This document shows positions 1 to 7,227 of a stretch of DNA of 64,000 bases, piece by piece. The position numbers and the translations under genes are program-made. How positions within the stretch are numbered: the stretch's first letter is position 1; every line of letters begins with the position of its first letter. Location of the stretch: NCBI RefSeq assembly GCF_900176205.1, contig NZ_LT859959.1:2232001-2296000 (forward strand), written 5' to 3'. The stretch comes from Bradyrhizobium sp. ORS 285 (GTDB taxonomy: Bacteria > Pseudomonadota > Alphaproteobacteria > Rhizobiales > Xanthobacteraceae). The notes beneath the pieces were generated by a model. That model saw only the letters and a program-made list of their open reading frames with translations. It was not told where the DNA came from and made no database searches.

Positions 1-54
1 GAAGGTCGTAGTCGTCAGCAGAGCACCGGCCGTGGTGCAAATCTTCACGCGAGG

Positions 55-324
55 TCAGGTTTTGAAGCCGAGGCTCGAGCAGTACCACCAGATGTCATTG
101 GTCCGCCAACCCATCTTGATCGAGGCCGAATGGCAATCGGCATAATCCTTGAACTGGTACACGTTCTTGCAAGCCGCAAAGGCGGGCCACACGCCGCCGG
201 TGCAGCCAGTGCCTGTAGCCGGGCTTTGAGCGGGCCCAGCGTGCAGCGCACGCCGGTCCTCGGCATTGGCGGGCGCGACCGCAGCCGCCACCAGAGTCAG
301 AGCCAAGACGAACAAGACTTTCAT
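55..324 (-). CDS. small secreted protein with four cysteines
   Basis: An 89-residue protein of unknown function. Residues 1-21 form a typical Sec signal peptide (MKVLFVLALTL core, cleavage expected after ANA). The mature part has four Cys (41, 52, 64, 82), enough for two disulfides, and an aromatic C-terminus rich in Trp and Tyr, so a small periplasmic or exported protein is likely. The ATG at 324 is chosen because GAGAGGAG lies 6 bases upstream on the minus strand; two in-frame ATGs further upstream (330 and 366) are badly placed for that ribosome site. It stands alone; no family is recognised. Confidence 0.7.
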   Translation of the reverse strand: MKVLFVLALTLVAAAVAPANAEDRRALHAGPAQSPATGTGCTGGVWPAFAACKNVYQFKDYADCHSASIKMGWRTNDIWWYCSSLGFKT

Positions 325-366
325 GGTCATCTCCTCTCGGTTGAGCACAATCAGGAGAAGCACCAT

Positions 367-718
367 AGCAGGATGTCTACCGCTCGAATAGCGAGATTCC
401 GACCGCGACGCGGCGCGTATGTGAAGTCTGTCGTTCGGATGCGTCTAATCAGTTGGTCTCATCATCCATGAAGGCGTCATACGTTGCCCGAGTTCGGTCA
501 CTCGCGGAATGGCGCCTGGCCGGCGCGGCTAGGGATGACGTTTCGTCTCGCCACATAGGTTGACCGCACTCCGACAGATTCCGCAGGCCAAAGGTCGTCC
601 GAGGTCCCCGATGTCATCTGTCGCGACCGTGTTTGCCCAATGCTATTTTTTCGGCACCCGCGTGTCGGGACGACCAGTGGTGAATCGTCCTCGGGTGGAC
701 AGCTGAGGAACCTGCGCG
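367..718. other. intergenic gap, 352 bp
   Basis: Upstream region between the small secreted protein and the GST gene. Its 3' third (about 589-706) is a broken copy of the start of arr, listed separately. The rest (367-588) has no convincing ORF, RNA gene or terminator; it must hold the promoter of the leftward small gene. Confidence 0.5.
589..706 (+). pseudogene. 5' fragment of arr (rifampin ADP-ribosyltransferase)
   Basis: The bases from about 589 to 664 are an imperfect direct copy of the leader and first codons of the intact arr gene at 1446. The fragment starts ATG at 611 and reads MSSVATVFAQCYFFGTR, against MSHVATVFAQSFFHGTR in the intact gene; the leader (AAAGG, then CGAGGTC just before the ATG) also matches. 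After codon 17 the similarity fades and the frame stops at TGA 704-706, giving 31 codons. The catalytic region is absent, so this cannot be a working enzyme. The GST gene starts 12 bases after this stop, so the remnant and the intact gene flank GST as direct repeats. Confidence 0.75.
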
Positions 719-1351
719 ATGATCACAATCTTCGGAGAGGGCAGAGGCTTTCGGGTCGTCTGGCTGCTGGAGGAGATGGAGCTGCCGTACCGGCTCCGGG
801 ATGTGGATCTCCTGGCCGGGGTCGACAACGACGCTGAGTTCCTCGCGATCAATCCGGCCGGGTTCATCCCGGCGATGCAGGACGGCGATGTCACGATGGT
901 CGAGTCGGTCGCCATCATGGAGTACATCCTGGCGCGGTATGGGCCGACGGCGCTGGCGCCGGCAGCTCAGGATGCGGCGTTTCCAGCCTATCAGCAGTTT
1001 CTTCACCTCGGCGAGGCCGGCCTCGCCGCCTCGCTTTATTTCGTGTCGGGCGCCCGGCATCTCGCGCCGGAGAGCGAGCGCGACAATTGGAGCGCGCGTC
1101 AGGCGATGGGCGTGTTCACTACCCGAATGACCCTGGTGACGCGACAGCTGGAGCGCGGACCCTACATGGCCGGCGATGCATTCACCGCGGCGGACATTTC
1201 CGTCGGCTACGCGCTCGAAATGGCCCGGAAGAACGTCGGCGTCGCGTTCGACGGGGCGGTGCAGGCGTACATGACCCGGTTGCGAGCCCGTGCCGGCTAT
1301 CGGCGCGCCTTGGAGGCGTGCCACGCCACGCGGCGCTGGTGGACTAGCTAG
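719..1351 (+). CDS. glutathione S-transferase family protein
   Basis: A 210-residue soluble GST. The N-terminal thioredoxin-like domain (about 1-78) starts with the ITIFG strand and has the NPAGFIPA segment with the cis-proline near residue 50 and the following VES turn that binds the glutathione gamma-glutamyl group; the C-terminal helical domain (about 90-205) carries the FTAADIS N-capping motif. The family conjugates glutathione to electrophiles or reduces peroxides; the substrate here is unknown. GAGGAA sits 8 bases before the ATG. It lies between an arr fragment and intact arr, suggesting it arrived by, or was trapped in, a local duplication or insertion. Confidence 0.88.
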   Translation: MITIFGEGRGFRVVWLLEEMELPYRLRDVDLLAGVDNDAEFLAINPAGFIPAMQDGDVTMVESVAIMEYILARYGPTALAPAAQDAAFPAYQQFLHLGEAGLAASLYFVSGARHLAPESERDNWSARQAMGVFTTRMTLVTRQLERGPYMAGDAFTAADISVGYALEMARKNVGVAFDGAVQAYMTRLRARAGYRRALEACHATRRWWTS

Positions 1352-1445
1352 ACGACGAAGCGCCCCGGCGATCTCAGACATGGGCCTGTCCGCATCCATG
1401 ATAAGGGCCGGGCTCGCCCCGAAAGGATTCTATTCGAGGTCATTG

Positions 1446-1859
1446 ATGTCACATGTTGCGACCGTTTTTGCTCAATCCTTCTTTCACGGCACGCGCGCCG
1501 ATTTGAGGCCCGGTGATCTGATTGCCGTTGGCTATCCCTCCAACTTCACCGAGGCGGAGCCGCTGTCCTGGGTCTACTTCACGGCGACACTGGATGCGGC
1601 GATCTGGGGCGCGGAGCTTGCCGCAGGTGATGGACGTGAAAGGATCTACGTCGTGGAGCCGACCGGGCCGATCGTCGATGATCCGAACCTGACCGACAAG
1701 AAGTTCCCGGGGAATCCGACGCGCTCGTTTCGATCGCGCGCGCCGCTGCGCGTTCTTGCCGAGGTCGTCGGTTGGCACGGGCACGCGCCGGATGCGGTGA
1801 AGAACATGAAGGAGGGCGTTGCGCGGGCGATGGTCGAGGGGCGGGGCCTCATCGATTGA
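1446..1859 (+). CDS. arr: rifampin ADP-ribosyltransferase
   Basis: A 137-residue protein, the usual size for Arr, which transfers ADP-ribose from NAD to the C23 hydroxyl of rifamycins. The N-terminal FFHGTRADLRPGDLI motif with its His-Gly pair, the central LSWVYFTATLDAAIWGAELA segment, and the VEPTGPIVDDPNLTDKKFPG stretch with the acidic catalytic region are all present. The longer frame back to 1290 overlaps GST, so the ATG at 1446 is taken: the homologous remnant at 611 starts at the same codon. Whether it gives resistance or acts on another substrate cannot be told; chromosomal arr genes are widespread in soil bacteria. Confidence 0.92.
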   Translation: MSHVATVFAQSFFHGTRADLRPGDLIAVGYPSNFTEAEPLSWVYFTATLDAAIWGAELAAGDGRERIYVVEPTGPIVDDPNLTDKKFPGNPTRSFRSRAPLRVLAEVVGWHGHAPDAVKNMKEGVARAMVEGRGLID

Positions 1860-2743
1860 GGGGCGCGATTGTCGTCCCGATTGGTGTCATGATGGTGAGC
1901 ATCTCCTTTGCCTCCATCCGCCCCGACGTCCGCGCAGCAGGGGCCGCTTGCCCGTCGGGCAAAGCAGTCCTGGCGTTTTGCGCGACGCGACCAATCCCGC
2001 CGCAGGCAGCGTTAGTACGTCGCTCAGGGCGGCTTGAATTTCGTAAGTGCGATCAGGCCGATGCAGTCTTGACGACGGGGCTGCAAAAAATGTCTTTCTT
2101 TTTTTCGGAAATCGTGCATGATGCACGCATCCCGCCTCGATGAGAGGGACGTTGCGCGCGATCGTCACGACACGTGAGGCGGGGATGCGGTGGCCGTGGG
2201 GTGTCGCAGCATGTGCTTGCGCATGCGGACGAACGACACGTCACGGACGCGAAGTCGCGTGGTCCTGGCCTCCCGATGCCGAGGTCAAGGTCGCGTCGAG
2301 AGCTTTCGCTCTCACGCGAACGACGGGGTCAATCAGCCGGTCCCCGGGGAGAGCGCGAAAGAAGCGTTAAGACCGCCGCGCAGGGAATGCCGGATGACCG
2401 GCTGAACCTGTGGTACCTGCCGCCTGCATTCTTGTTCGCAGGCGGGCCATGGGTTGCGGCCAGCACCCGGCATTCCCTGCGCCCTCTCGATTCATCGAAG
2501 GGCCCCATCGATCGCAGGACTCGGGCGTGATCCGCCGCGAGAGGGCGAACGCGCGTGCGCTGTTTGAAGCGTGGATAGTAGTGAGCCATCTCTCCGCCTT
2601 GGGCGCAGAGCGCCGGCCTCTGTCTCTGCTGCCTTCGCGCCATTTCGTTCCTGCTGACATGATGAAGTTTCAGCCATCTGGAACCGGAACCACAGGCGAT
2701 CTCCCGGTGTTGAGCGGGCACCTTGAACACACTGGAGGAGAGA
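1860..2743. other. long intergenic region holding a dispersed repeat
   Basis: An 884-bp stretch with no credible gene. Several overlapping ORFs on both strands lack ribosome sites and have Arg/Ser/Pro-rich shadow-like translations. The central part (2092-2489) is a dispersed repeat with inverted repeats, described separately. The last 250 bases include the promoter of the DUF1236 gene; no clear -35/-10 pair stands out. Confidence 0.5.
2092..2489 (-). repeat. dispersed ~400-bp repeat, copy 1 (inverted relative to copy 2)
   Basis: Read on the minus strand this block aligns nearly end to end with 55477-55862 on the plus strand. Shared landmarks in order: GAGAGGGCGCAGGGAA, ACCCATGGCCCGC, ACCACAGG, a second outer arm, CTCCCCGG, CAGGACCACGCGACTTCGC, CGTTCGTCCGC, CGGCCACCGCATCCC, CGTGACG, GGCGGGAT and a final GATTTC followed by A-rich AAAGAAA. 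It contains two nested stems: outer arms 2378-2393 and 2467-2482 (16 bp, perfect) and inner arms 2420-2427 and 2438-2445 (8 bp, perfect, 10-base loop). Both stems are kept in copy 2 with compensatory changes. No ORF is conserved between copies, so it is a structured non-coding repeat. Confidence 0.8.
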
Positions 2744-3136
2744 ATGATGAGGACCCGTCTTGCCGTTTCGCTGATCGCCGGCTCGCTGCTGGCGTCGACC
2801 GCTGCCTTCGCCCAGTCCACCACCGTCGAAGGCGCCGCCAATGGCGCGGCCGCTGGTGGTGCTGTTGCCGGTCCGGTTGGCGCCATGGTTGGCGGTACCG
2901 TCGGTGCGGCCGTCGGCGCTGGCCTGGAGATCCCGAATGCGGTGATCAACTCGATCGACGCCGAGCGTTATCCGTCCGTCGTGGTGCGTGAGCGCGTTGT
3001 GGTCGGCGAGCCGCTGCCGGATACGGTCGAGCTGCGGCCGGTGCCGCGCTACACCGAGTATCGCTATGCCGTGGTGAACGATCGCCGCGTGATCGTCGAT
3101 CCGCGCACCCGCCGCGTCATCAAGATCATCGAGTGA
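2744..3136 (+). CDS. DUF1236-type secreted protein with glycine zipper
   Basis: A 130-residue protein with a signal peptide (MMRTRLAVSLIAGSLLAS, cleavage expected after AFA), a Gly/Ala-rich segment with regular small residues (AANGAAAGGAVAGPVGAMVG) resembling a membrane-inserting glycine zipper, and a C-terminal domain ending VVNDRRVIVDPRTRRVIKII, which is the hallmark of DUF1236 proteins of rhizobia. These are thought to be envelope or periplasmic proteins; function is unknown. GGAGGAG lies just before two consecutive ATGs (2744, 2747); either could be used. A hairpin follows the stop. Confidence 0.82.
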   Translation: MMRTRLAVSLIAGSLLASTAAFAQSTTVEGAANGAAAGGAVAGPVGAMVGGTVGAAVGAGLEIPNAVINSIDAERYPSVVVRERVVVGEPLPDTVELRPVPRYTEYRYAVVNDRRVIVDPRTRRVIKIIE

Positions 3137-3152
3137 TCTGACACTGTGACGA

Positions 3153-3186
3153 TGAGGGGCCTCGCCGCCGTCGCGGCGGGGCCTCT
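3153..3186. terminator. hairpin between convergent genes
   Basis: GAGGGGCCTCGCCGCC and GCGGCGGGGCCTCTT form a GC-rich stem with two imperfect pairs and a 3-base loop, between the stop of the DUF1236 gene and the stop of the convergent VanZ-like gene. There is only a weak T-rich tail. It probably ends transcription from both sides. Confidence 0.55.
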
Positions 3187-3188
3187 TG

Positions 3189-3542
3189 TCACGCCGCCTG
3201 CGGGCGGAGCTGCCGGATGAGCCAGTCGATGGCCGCAGCGAGACCAAAGCCTGCGCAGGCCGCCGCAGCGTCGACGATGAAATCCTCCAGACGCGCGTGC
3301 CGTCCGGGCGCCACGAATTGGGCGAGCTCGAGGGCTCCGATCAGGATGACTGCGATCGCGGCCGTCAGCAGCCGGTGGCCGCGATAGGCAAGGCCGAACG
3401 CAAGCCCGACCAGAATGAAGGCAAGGGCGTGCTCGCCATCCTGCCCGAGATGGGAATGCGGCCGATATTTCGGTGGTCCGAGCGTTGCGAACGCGACCGC
3501 TGCGGCGAGCAGCCAGGCTGACAGGCGAATGACGATCTTCAT
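3189..3542 (-). CDS. VanZ-like membrane protein
   Basis: A 117-residue integral membrane protein with about four hydrophobic segments (roughly 5-21, 39-55, 60-75, 92-108). The KYRPHSHLGQDGEHALAF stretch after the first segment, with conserved His and Asp before the second helix, and the later ELAQFVAPGRHARLEDFIVDAAA segment match the VanZ-like family, seen in many rhizobia as a lone small gene. The family's biochemical role is not established; VanZ itself confers low-level teicoplanin resistance. It is monocistronic and convergent with the DUF1236 gene. Confidence 0.75.
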   Translation of the reverse strand: MKIVIRLSAWLLAAAVAFATLGPPKYRPHSHLGQDGEHALAFILVGLAFGLAYRGHRLLTAAIAVILIGALELAQFVAPGRHARLEDFIVDAAAACAGFGLAAAIDWLIRQLRPQAA

Positions 3543-3671
3543 GCATGCTGCATAGCATGGTCCGGGCCAGCGGCCGGCTTCAAAGCCGCTTGAGGCGACG
3601 GTGTAGTTAACGGGGCTTCGGGATCGGTCGAGCCCGTCTCATCGTACCATGCGGTTCGTCCGCGCGACGCC

Positions 3672-4271
3672 TCAGATCGGCAGCCGGACGCCGAGACCCT
3701 GCATGAAACGTTCGCGGATCTGCGCTGGATCGCGGCGCGTTGCGCCGACACCGGGCCGGTCGTCGATTTTCGCCGCGATCAACATCGGGCCGGACGCGTC
3801 GCGTGCGACATCGACCAGCCGTTCGAAATCCGCTTCGTCGGCGGCCCAATGGCTGGACGCGATGCCGCAGCCTGCGGCAATGGCCACGATGTCGGCCCGC
3901 TGGGCTGGCGTCGGCTGGCCGCCGGTGATCTGGTACATGCCATTGTCCATGACGATGATGGCCAGATTGTCGGGCGCCAGCGTCGCAATCGTGGTCAGGC
4001 AGCCCAGCTGCATCAGCAGCGAGCCGTCGCCTTCGAGCGCGAACACGCGGCGTTGCGGCTGCGCCAGCGCAACGCCGAGCGCGATCGGGCAGGCCAGCCC
4101 CATGCTGCCGAGCATGTAGAAATTCTGCGGCCGCGGGCCCGAAGCCCAGAGGTCGAAATTGGTGTTGCCGATGCCGCCGATCACGGCCTCCTCGCGCGTC
4201 AGCTTGGCGACCAGCCGGCAGGTGAGATCATGACGGTTCATGACCTTGGTGTTGGGAATGGCCGCACTCAT
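3672..4271 (-). CDS. ThDP-dependent decarboxylase, beta-type subunit (sulfopyruvate/phosphonopyruvate decarboxylase-like)
   Basis: A 199-residue protein equal to the C-terminal ThDP-binding domain of a 2-oxoacid decarboxylase. The diphosphate/Mg motif is GDGS at 81-84 with Asn110 in DNGMY about 26 residues later. A separate alpha-type gene upstream supplies the other domain, as in ComD/ComE sulfopyruvate decarboxylase, to which the length and order correspond. The substrate cannot be told; a 2-oxoacid is likely. The ATG at 4271 overlaps the TGA of the alpha gene by two bases, so translation is coupled. The frame extends to 4442 but that part is only the alpha gene read in another frame. Confidence 0.82.
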   Translation of the reverse strand: MSAAIPNTKVMNRHDLTCRLVAKLTREEAVIGGIGNTNFDLWASGPRPQNFYMLGSMGLACPIALGVALAQPQRRVFALEGDGSLLMQLGCLTTIATLAPDNLAIIVMDNGMYQITGGQPTPAQRADIVAIAAGCGIASSHWAADEADFERLVDVARDASGPMLIAAKIDDRPGVGATRRDPAQIRERFMQGLGVRLPI

Positions 4272-4816
4272 GCGAACACCTTTCCGCCGGTGAGCAGGGG
4301 TGACAGGATCAGCGCCACCGGCGCCTGCGTCGCCACCGCCTGCTTGATCGAGCGGTCGACGGTGAATTCGAGCTCGTCGAGCCGGGTCATGGTGTGGTGC
4401 TCCATCGCCAAGGCATCGAGCACCGGCCGCATCGTCCGGCACACCAGCGACTGGCCGAGATTGAACTCGCCGAGCGTGCCGCGCTCGGAGACGATCATGA
4501 TCAGCGGGATCTGGCAGGGCACGACCAGCGAGGCGAGCGCATTCGCTAGGGTCGCGAAGCCGGAGGTCTGCATCAGCAGCGCGCCGCGCCGCCCGCCCAT
4601 CCAGGCGCCGGCGAGGATACCGACCGCTTCCTCCTCGCGCGCGGTGGCGAAGGTGGTGAAGAACGGGTCGTCGTGGAGGCCTTGGATCAGCGGCGTCAGC
4701 ACGCGGTCGGGAACGTAGGGGGCGAGCGTGATCTCGTTGCGCTTGAAGGTGCGCAGGATGATGTCGGGCCAGCTCGGCGCGGAGGGGGATCGCGCCGCAT
4801 CGGCGTCAGTGGGCAT
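4268..4816 (-). CDS. ThDP-dependent decarboxylase, alpha-type subunit
   Basis: A 182-residue protein matching the N-terminal pyrimidine-binding domain of ThDP enzymes, encoded separately as in ComD. The AREEEAVGILAGAWMGG segment (about 59-75) carries the Glu that activates ThDP, followed by the MQTSGFATLANALASL segment expected at the subunit interface. GGGAGG precedes the ATG at 4816. It pairs with the beta gene just downstream and is divergent from a D-2-hydroxyacid dehydrogenase, whose substrate class (2-hydroxy/2-oxo acids) fits with the decarboxylase; a shared pathway is inference. Sulfolactate/sulfopyruvate or phosphonopyruvate chemistry is possible. Confidence 0.82.
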   Translation of the reverse strand: MPTDADAARSPSAPSWPDIILRTFKRNEITLAPYVPDRVLTPLIQGLHDDPFFTTFATAREEEAVGILAGAWMGGRRGALLMQTSGFATLANALASLVVPCQIPLIMIVSERGTLGEFNLGQSLVCRTMRPVLDALAMEHHTMTRLDELEFTVDRSIKQAVATQAPVALILSPLLTGGKVFA

Positions 4817-4950
4817 GGTTCCTCCCGCTCTTGGTCTGGCGGCGTAGGGGCCGAGCTTGACGCCGCCGGATCGATTGTCAACATGCCGGCCGGTCAGGCA
4901 TCTGCCTTTCGTGTCCGACAACAAGCAAGAAACCAGGAGGTCGCCTGTTC

Positions 4951-6000
4951 ATGGCCGCGAATTCCAAGCGCGTGTTCTATGTCAAATATCTCGCCCATCC
5001 GATCTTCAGCGAGCTGCTGGCCGCGCGTCCCGACGTCCGGCTCGACCGGCTGGAGAATGACAGCGCCGAGGCCGACACGGCACAGGTCCTCGCGGCGGCC
5101 CATGCCTACCAGATCGGTGCGGCCCGCGACGAGTTGGCGCCGCGCTTCCATGTCGACGCGGATCTCCTGCGACGTGCGCCGGGCCTCCTGATCGTCTCGA
5201 GCAACGGCGCGGGCTATGATCCGGTCGATGTCGAGGCCTGCACGGCGGCCGGCGTGCTGGTCGTCAACCAGTCCGGCGGCAATGCGCACTCGGTCGCCGA
5301 GCACACGCTGGGAATGATGCTCACCCTGTCGAAGCGCATCATCCAGTCCGACCGCCGCCTGCGGCGCGAGCCCAACGTCAACCGCAACGATCTGATCGGC
5401 AACGAGGTGCAGGGCCGCGTAGTCGGCATCGTCGGGCTCGGCAATGTCGGCCGAAGGGTGGCCGAGCTGTGCCGCGGCCTGCTGGGCATGACGGCGCTGG
5501 CCTATGATCCGTATCTGTCGGCCGAGGAGATCGCGGCGCGCGGCGCGGAGAAGGTGGACCTCGATGAGCTGATGCGTCGCGCCGACTTCGTCTCGATCAA
5601 CTGCCCGCTGACCCGGGAGAGCCGCGGCATGATCGGTGCGCGGGAGTTCGCGTTGATGCAGCCGAGCGCCTATTTCGTCACCACTGCGCGCGGCTTCATT
5701 CATGACGAGGACGCGCTGCTCGCGGCCCTGACCGAGCAGCGCATCGCCGGCGCCGGGCTCGACGTCTGGGCCAAGGAGCCGCCGCCGCCGGACCATCCGC
5801 TGCTGCAGCTCGACAACGTCTTGGCGAGCCCGCACACCGCCGGCGTCACCCGCGAGGCGCGGCAGAACATGGGCCGCATCGCCGCCGAGCAGCTGCTCGG
5901 CGCCCTCGACGGCGGCCGGCCGCCGCGCCTGATCAACCCCGAAGCGTGGCCGCGCTACAGCGCCCGGTTCCGCGAGGCGTTCGGAGTGACGCCGGACTAG
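4951..6000 (+). CDS. D-isomer-specific 2-hydroxyacid dehydrogenase
   Basis: A 349-residue NAD-dependent dehydrogenase. The Rossmann motif GLGNVG is at 162-167, with the catalytic set Arg247 (TARG), Glu276 (AKEPPPP) and His295 (SPHTAG), all expected in this family. It interconverts a D-2-hydroxyacid and the 2-oxoacid in the cytoplasm. It resembles phosphoglycerate dehydrogenase and hydroxypyruvate reductase but lacks a C-terminal ACT domain, so it is not a standard SerA. The start follows AGGAGG. It is divergent from the split decarboxylase genes with a 134-bp gap likely to hold both promoters. Confidence 0.87.
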   Translation: MAANSKRVFYVKYLAHPIFSELLAARPDVRLDRLENDSAEADTAQVLAAAHAYQIGAARDELAPRFHVDADLLRRAPGLLIVSSNGAGYDPVDVEACTAAGVLVVNQSGGNAHSVAEHTLGMMLTLSKRIIQSDRRLRREPNVNRNDLIGNEVQGRVVGIVGLGNVGRRVAELCRGLLGMTALAYDPYLSAEEIAARGAEKVDLDELMRRADFVSINCPLTRESRGMIGAREFALMQPSAYFVTTARGFIHDEDALLAALTEQRIAGAGLDVWAKEPPPPDHPLLQLDNVLASPHTAGVTREARQNMGRIAAEQLLGALDGGRPPRLINPEAWPRYSARFREAFGVTPD

Positions 6001-6433
6001 CCGGGAGAGGCGCAACACGAGGAGAAGATTTCATGCGTCGCAGGCTGCAGCGCAGCAATGAATCTTCTCTCCGGAGCGGCGGCGGCGAAGCAGTCATTGC
6101 TATTTTCGCCGCCGTCTCGACAGCCGCCAGGCGGCCGATCATTTTTGCCAGGAGCGCCATGAGCTTGAGCCTGATCTTTCGCTCGGCGCCGAAGGGAAAA
6201 TGGTCCGATGCGCCGTCTGAATGCCATCCTGAAATCCGCTCCTGGCCGCGTGCGGCGCGCGGTCTCCAGGTTCGTCGCCATCGCCGCCGCGAGCCTGCCT
6301 GCCGCCGGCGCCTGAGCGCTGGTTCCGTCTGCTGCATCAAATATTTGCGTCGGCCGCTTGATATCGGTCAACAGCGGACCGCGAGGCGCGGTAACATCAG
6401 CTTCGAGCACTGCTTCAAGGGCAGGGAGGTTGC
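6001..6433. other. intergenic gap, 433 bp
   Basis: No convincing gene. A frame beginning ATG at 6033 after GAGGAG runs through the gap but its translation is Arg/Ser-rich with no family features and overlaps the following gene, so it is not called. One inverted repeat (GGCGGCGAA near 6081, TTCGCCGCC near 6109) could be a hairpin ending the dehydrogenase transcript. Confidence 0.4.
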
Positions 6434-6646
6434 ATGTCGCGCTATGTCATCCATTTCATGAAGGACGTGCTGGGCGAGAACGGCCGCCAGTGCGAAATCT
6501 GCCAGAGCACGCTGGAGGTTGAGGCCGAGAGCGAAGGCGAAGCGGCAGAAATCGCCAAGCAGGAATTCTGCAAGACGCAGAATTTGCGCGACTGGTCGCT
6601 GCACGCCGACCGCATGCAGGTGAAGGCGGCGGACTTCCCGTCCTGA
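6434..6646 (+). CDS. small conserved-type cytoplasmic protein
   Basis: A 70-residue acidic protein without a signal peptide. It has a CxxC pair (Cys20, Cys23) and a third Cys at 46, and an alternating strand/helix pattern (YVIHFMKDVLG; TLEVEAESEGEAAEIAKQEFC) consistent with a small alpha/beta fold. GGGAGG lies 6 bases before the ATG. No function is recognised; the cysteines could bind metal or be redox-active, but that is a guess. It is convergent with the GNAT gene 9 bases away. Confidence 0.7.
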   Translation: MSRYVIHFMKDVLGENGRQCEICQSTLEVEAESEGEAAEIAKQEFCKTQNLRDWSLHADRMQVKAADFPS

Positions 6647-6655
6647 CGGAAAGGC

Positions 6656-7219
6656 TCAGCGGGCTGGCGCCTCGGCCGAGCCGGGGCCGAGGGAGCGCTG
6701 GACCATCACCGTGTCGGACCAGCGGCCGTAGCGGTAGGCGACACCCGGCAGCAGGCCGACCCTGATGAAGCCGAAGCGCTCGTGGATGCCGAGCGAAGCG
6801 GTGTTGTCGGCATCGATATAGCCGATCATCCGCCGATAACCGGCGGCGGCCGAGGCATCGATCAGCGCCTGCATCAACAGCCGGCCGACGCCGCGGCCGA
6901 GATGCTCGTGATGGACATAGATCGAGTGCTTCACCGCGAAGCGATAGGCCGGCCGCTTCCGGAACTGCACCACATAGGCATAGCCAATGACCTCGCCGCG
7001 AAACGTCGCGACCAGATGCGGCAGGCGATGATTGCGCAAATTCTTGCGCCGCTGCTTGAGATCGTCAGGCTCCGGCGCGCCGGTGCCGGCCGCGCTGTCC
7101 TCGACACCGCGGCGGATGTGCCGCCGGTAGATCGACAGCATCGCCTCGACGTCCTCGTCACGCGAGGGCCGGACGAGGACTTGCGGTTCGGTCTCGAGCG
7201 CCGGGATCGTGGTGTCCAT
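6656..7219 (-). CDS. GNAT N-acetyltransferase (phosphinothricin acetyltransferase-like)
   Basis: A 187-residue GNAT protein. The acetyl-CoA loop is in the HLGRGVGRLLMQALIDAS segment (Q/RxxGxG/A type), followed by the NTASLGIHERFGFIRVGLLPG motif common to the PAT/YncA subgroup, which acetylates small amines or amino-acid analogues. It starts 8 bases after the stop of the Orn/Lys/Arg decarboxylase on the same strand, so the two are almost certainly cotranscribed. Polyamine or amine acetylation after decarboxylation would be a sensible pairing, but the substrate is inferred only. Confidence 0.85.
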   Translation of the reverse strand: MDTTIPALETEPQVLVRPSRDEDVEAMLSIYRRHIRRGVEDSAAGTGAPEPDDLKQRRKNLRNHRLPHLVATFRGEVIGYAYVVQFRKRPAYRFAVKHSIYVHHEHLGRGVGRLLMQALIDASAAAGYRRMIGYIDADNTASLGIHERFGFIRVGLLPGVAYRYGRWSDTVMVQRSLGPGSAEAPAR

Positions 7220-7227
7220 GGAAGGAA

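Noticed and set aside
6033..6461. A frame from ATG 6033 after GAGGAG following the dehydrogenase.
   Set aside because: Good-looking ribosome site, but Arg/Ser-rich translation with no features and an end inside the next, better supported gene.
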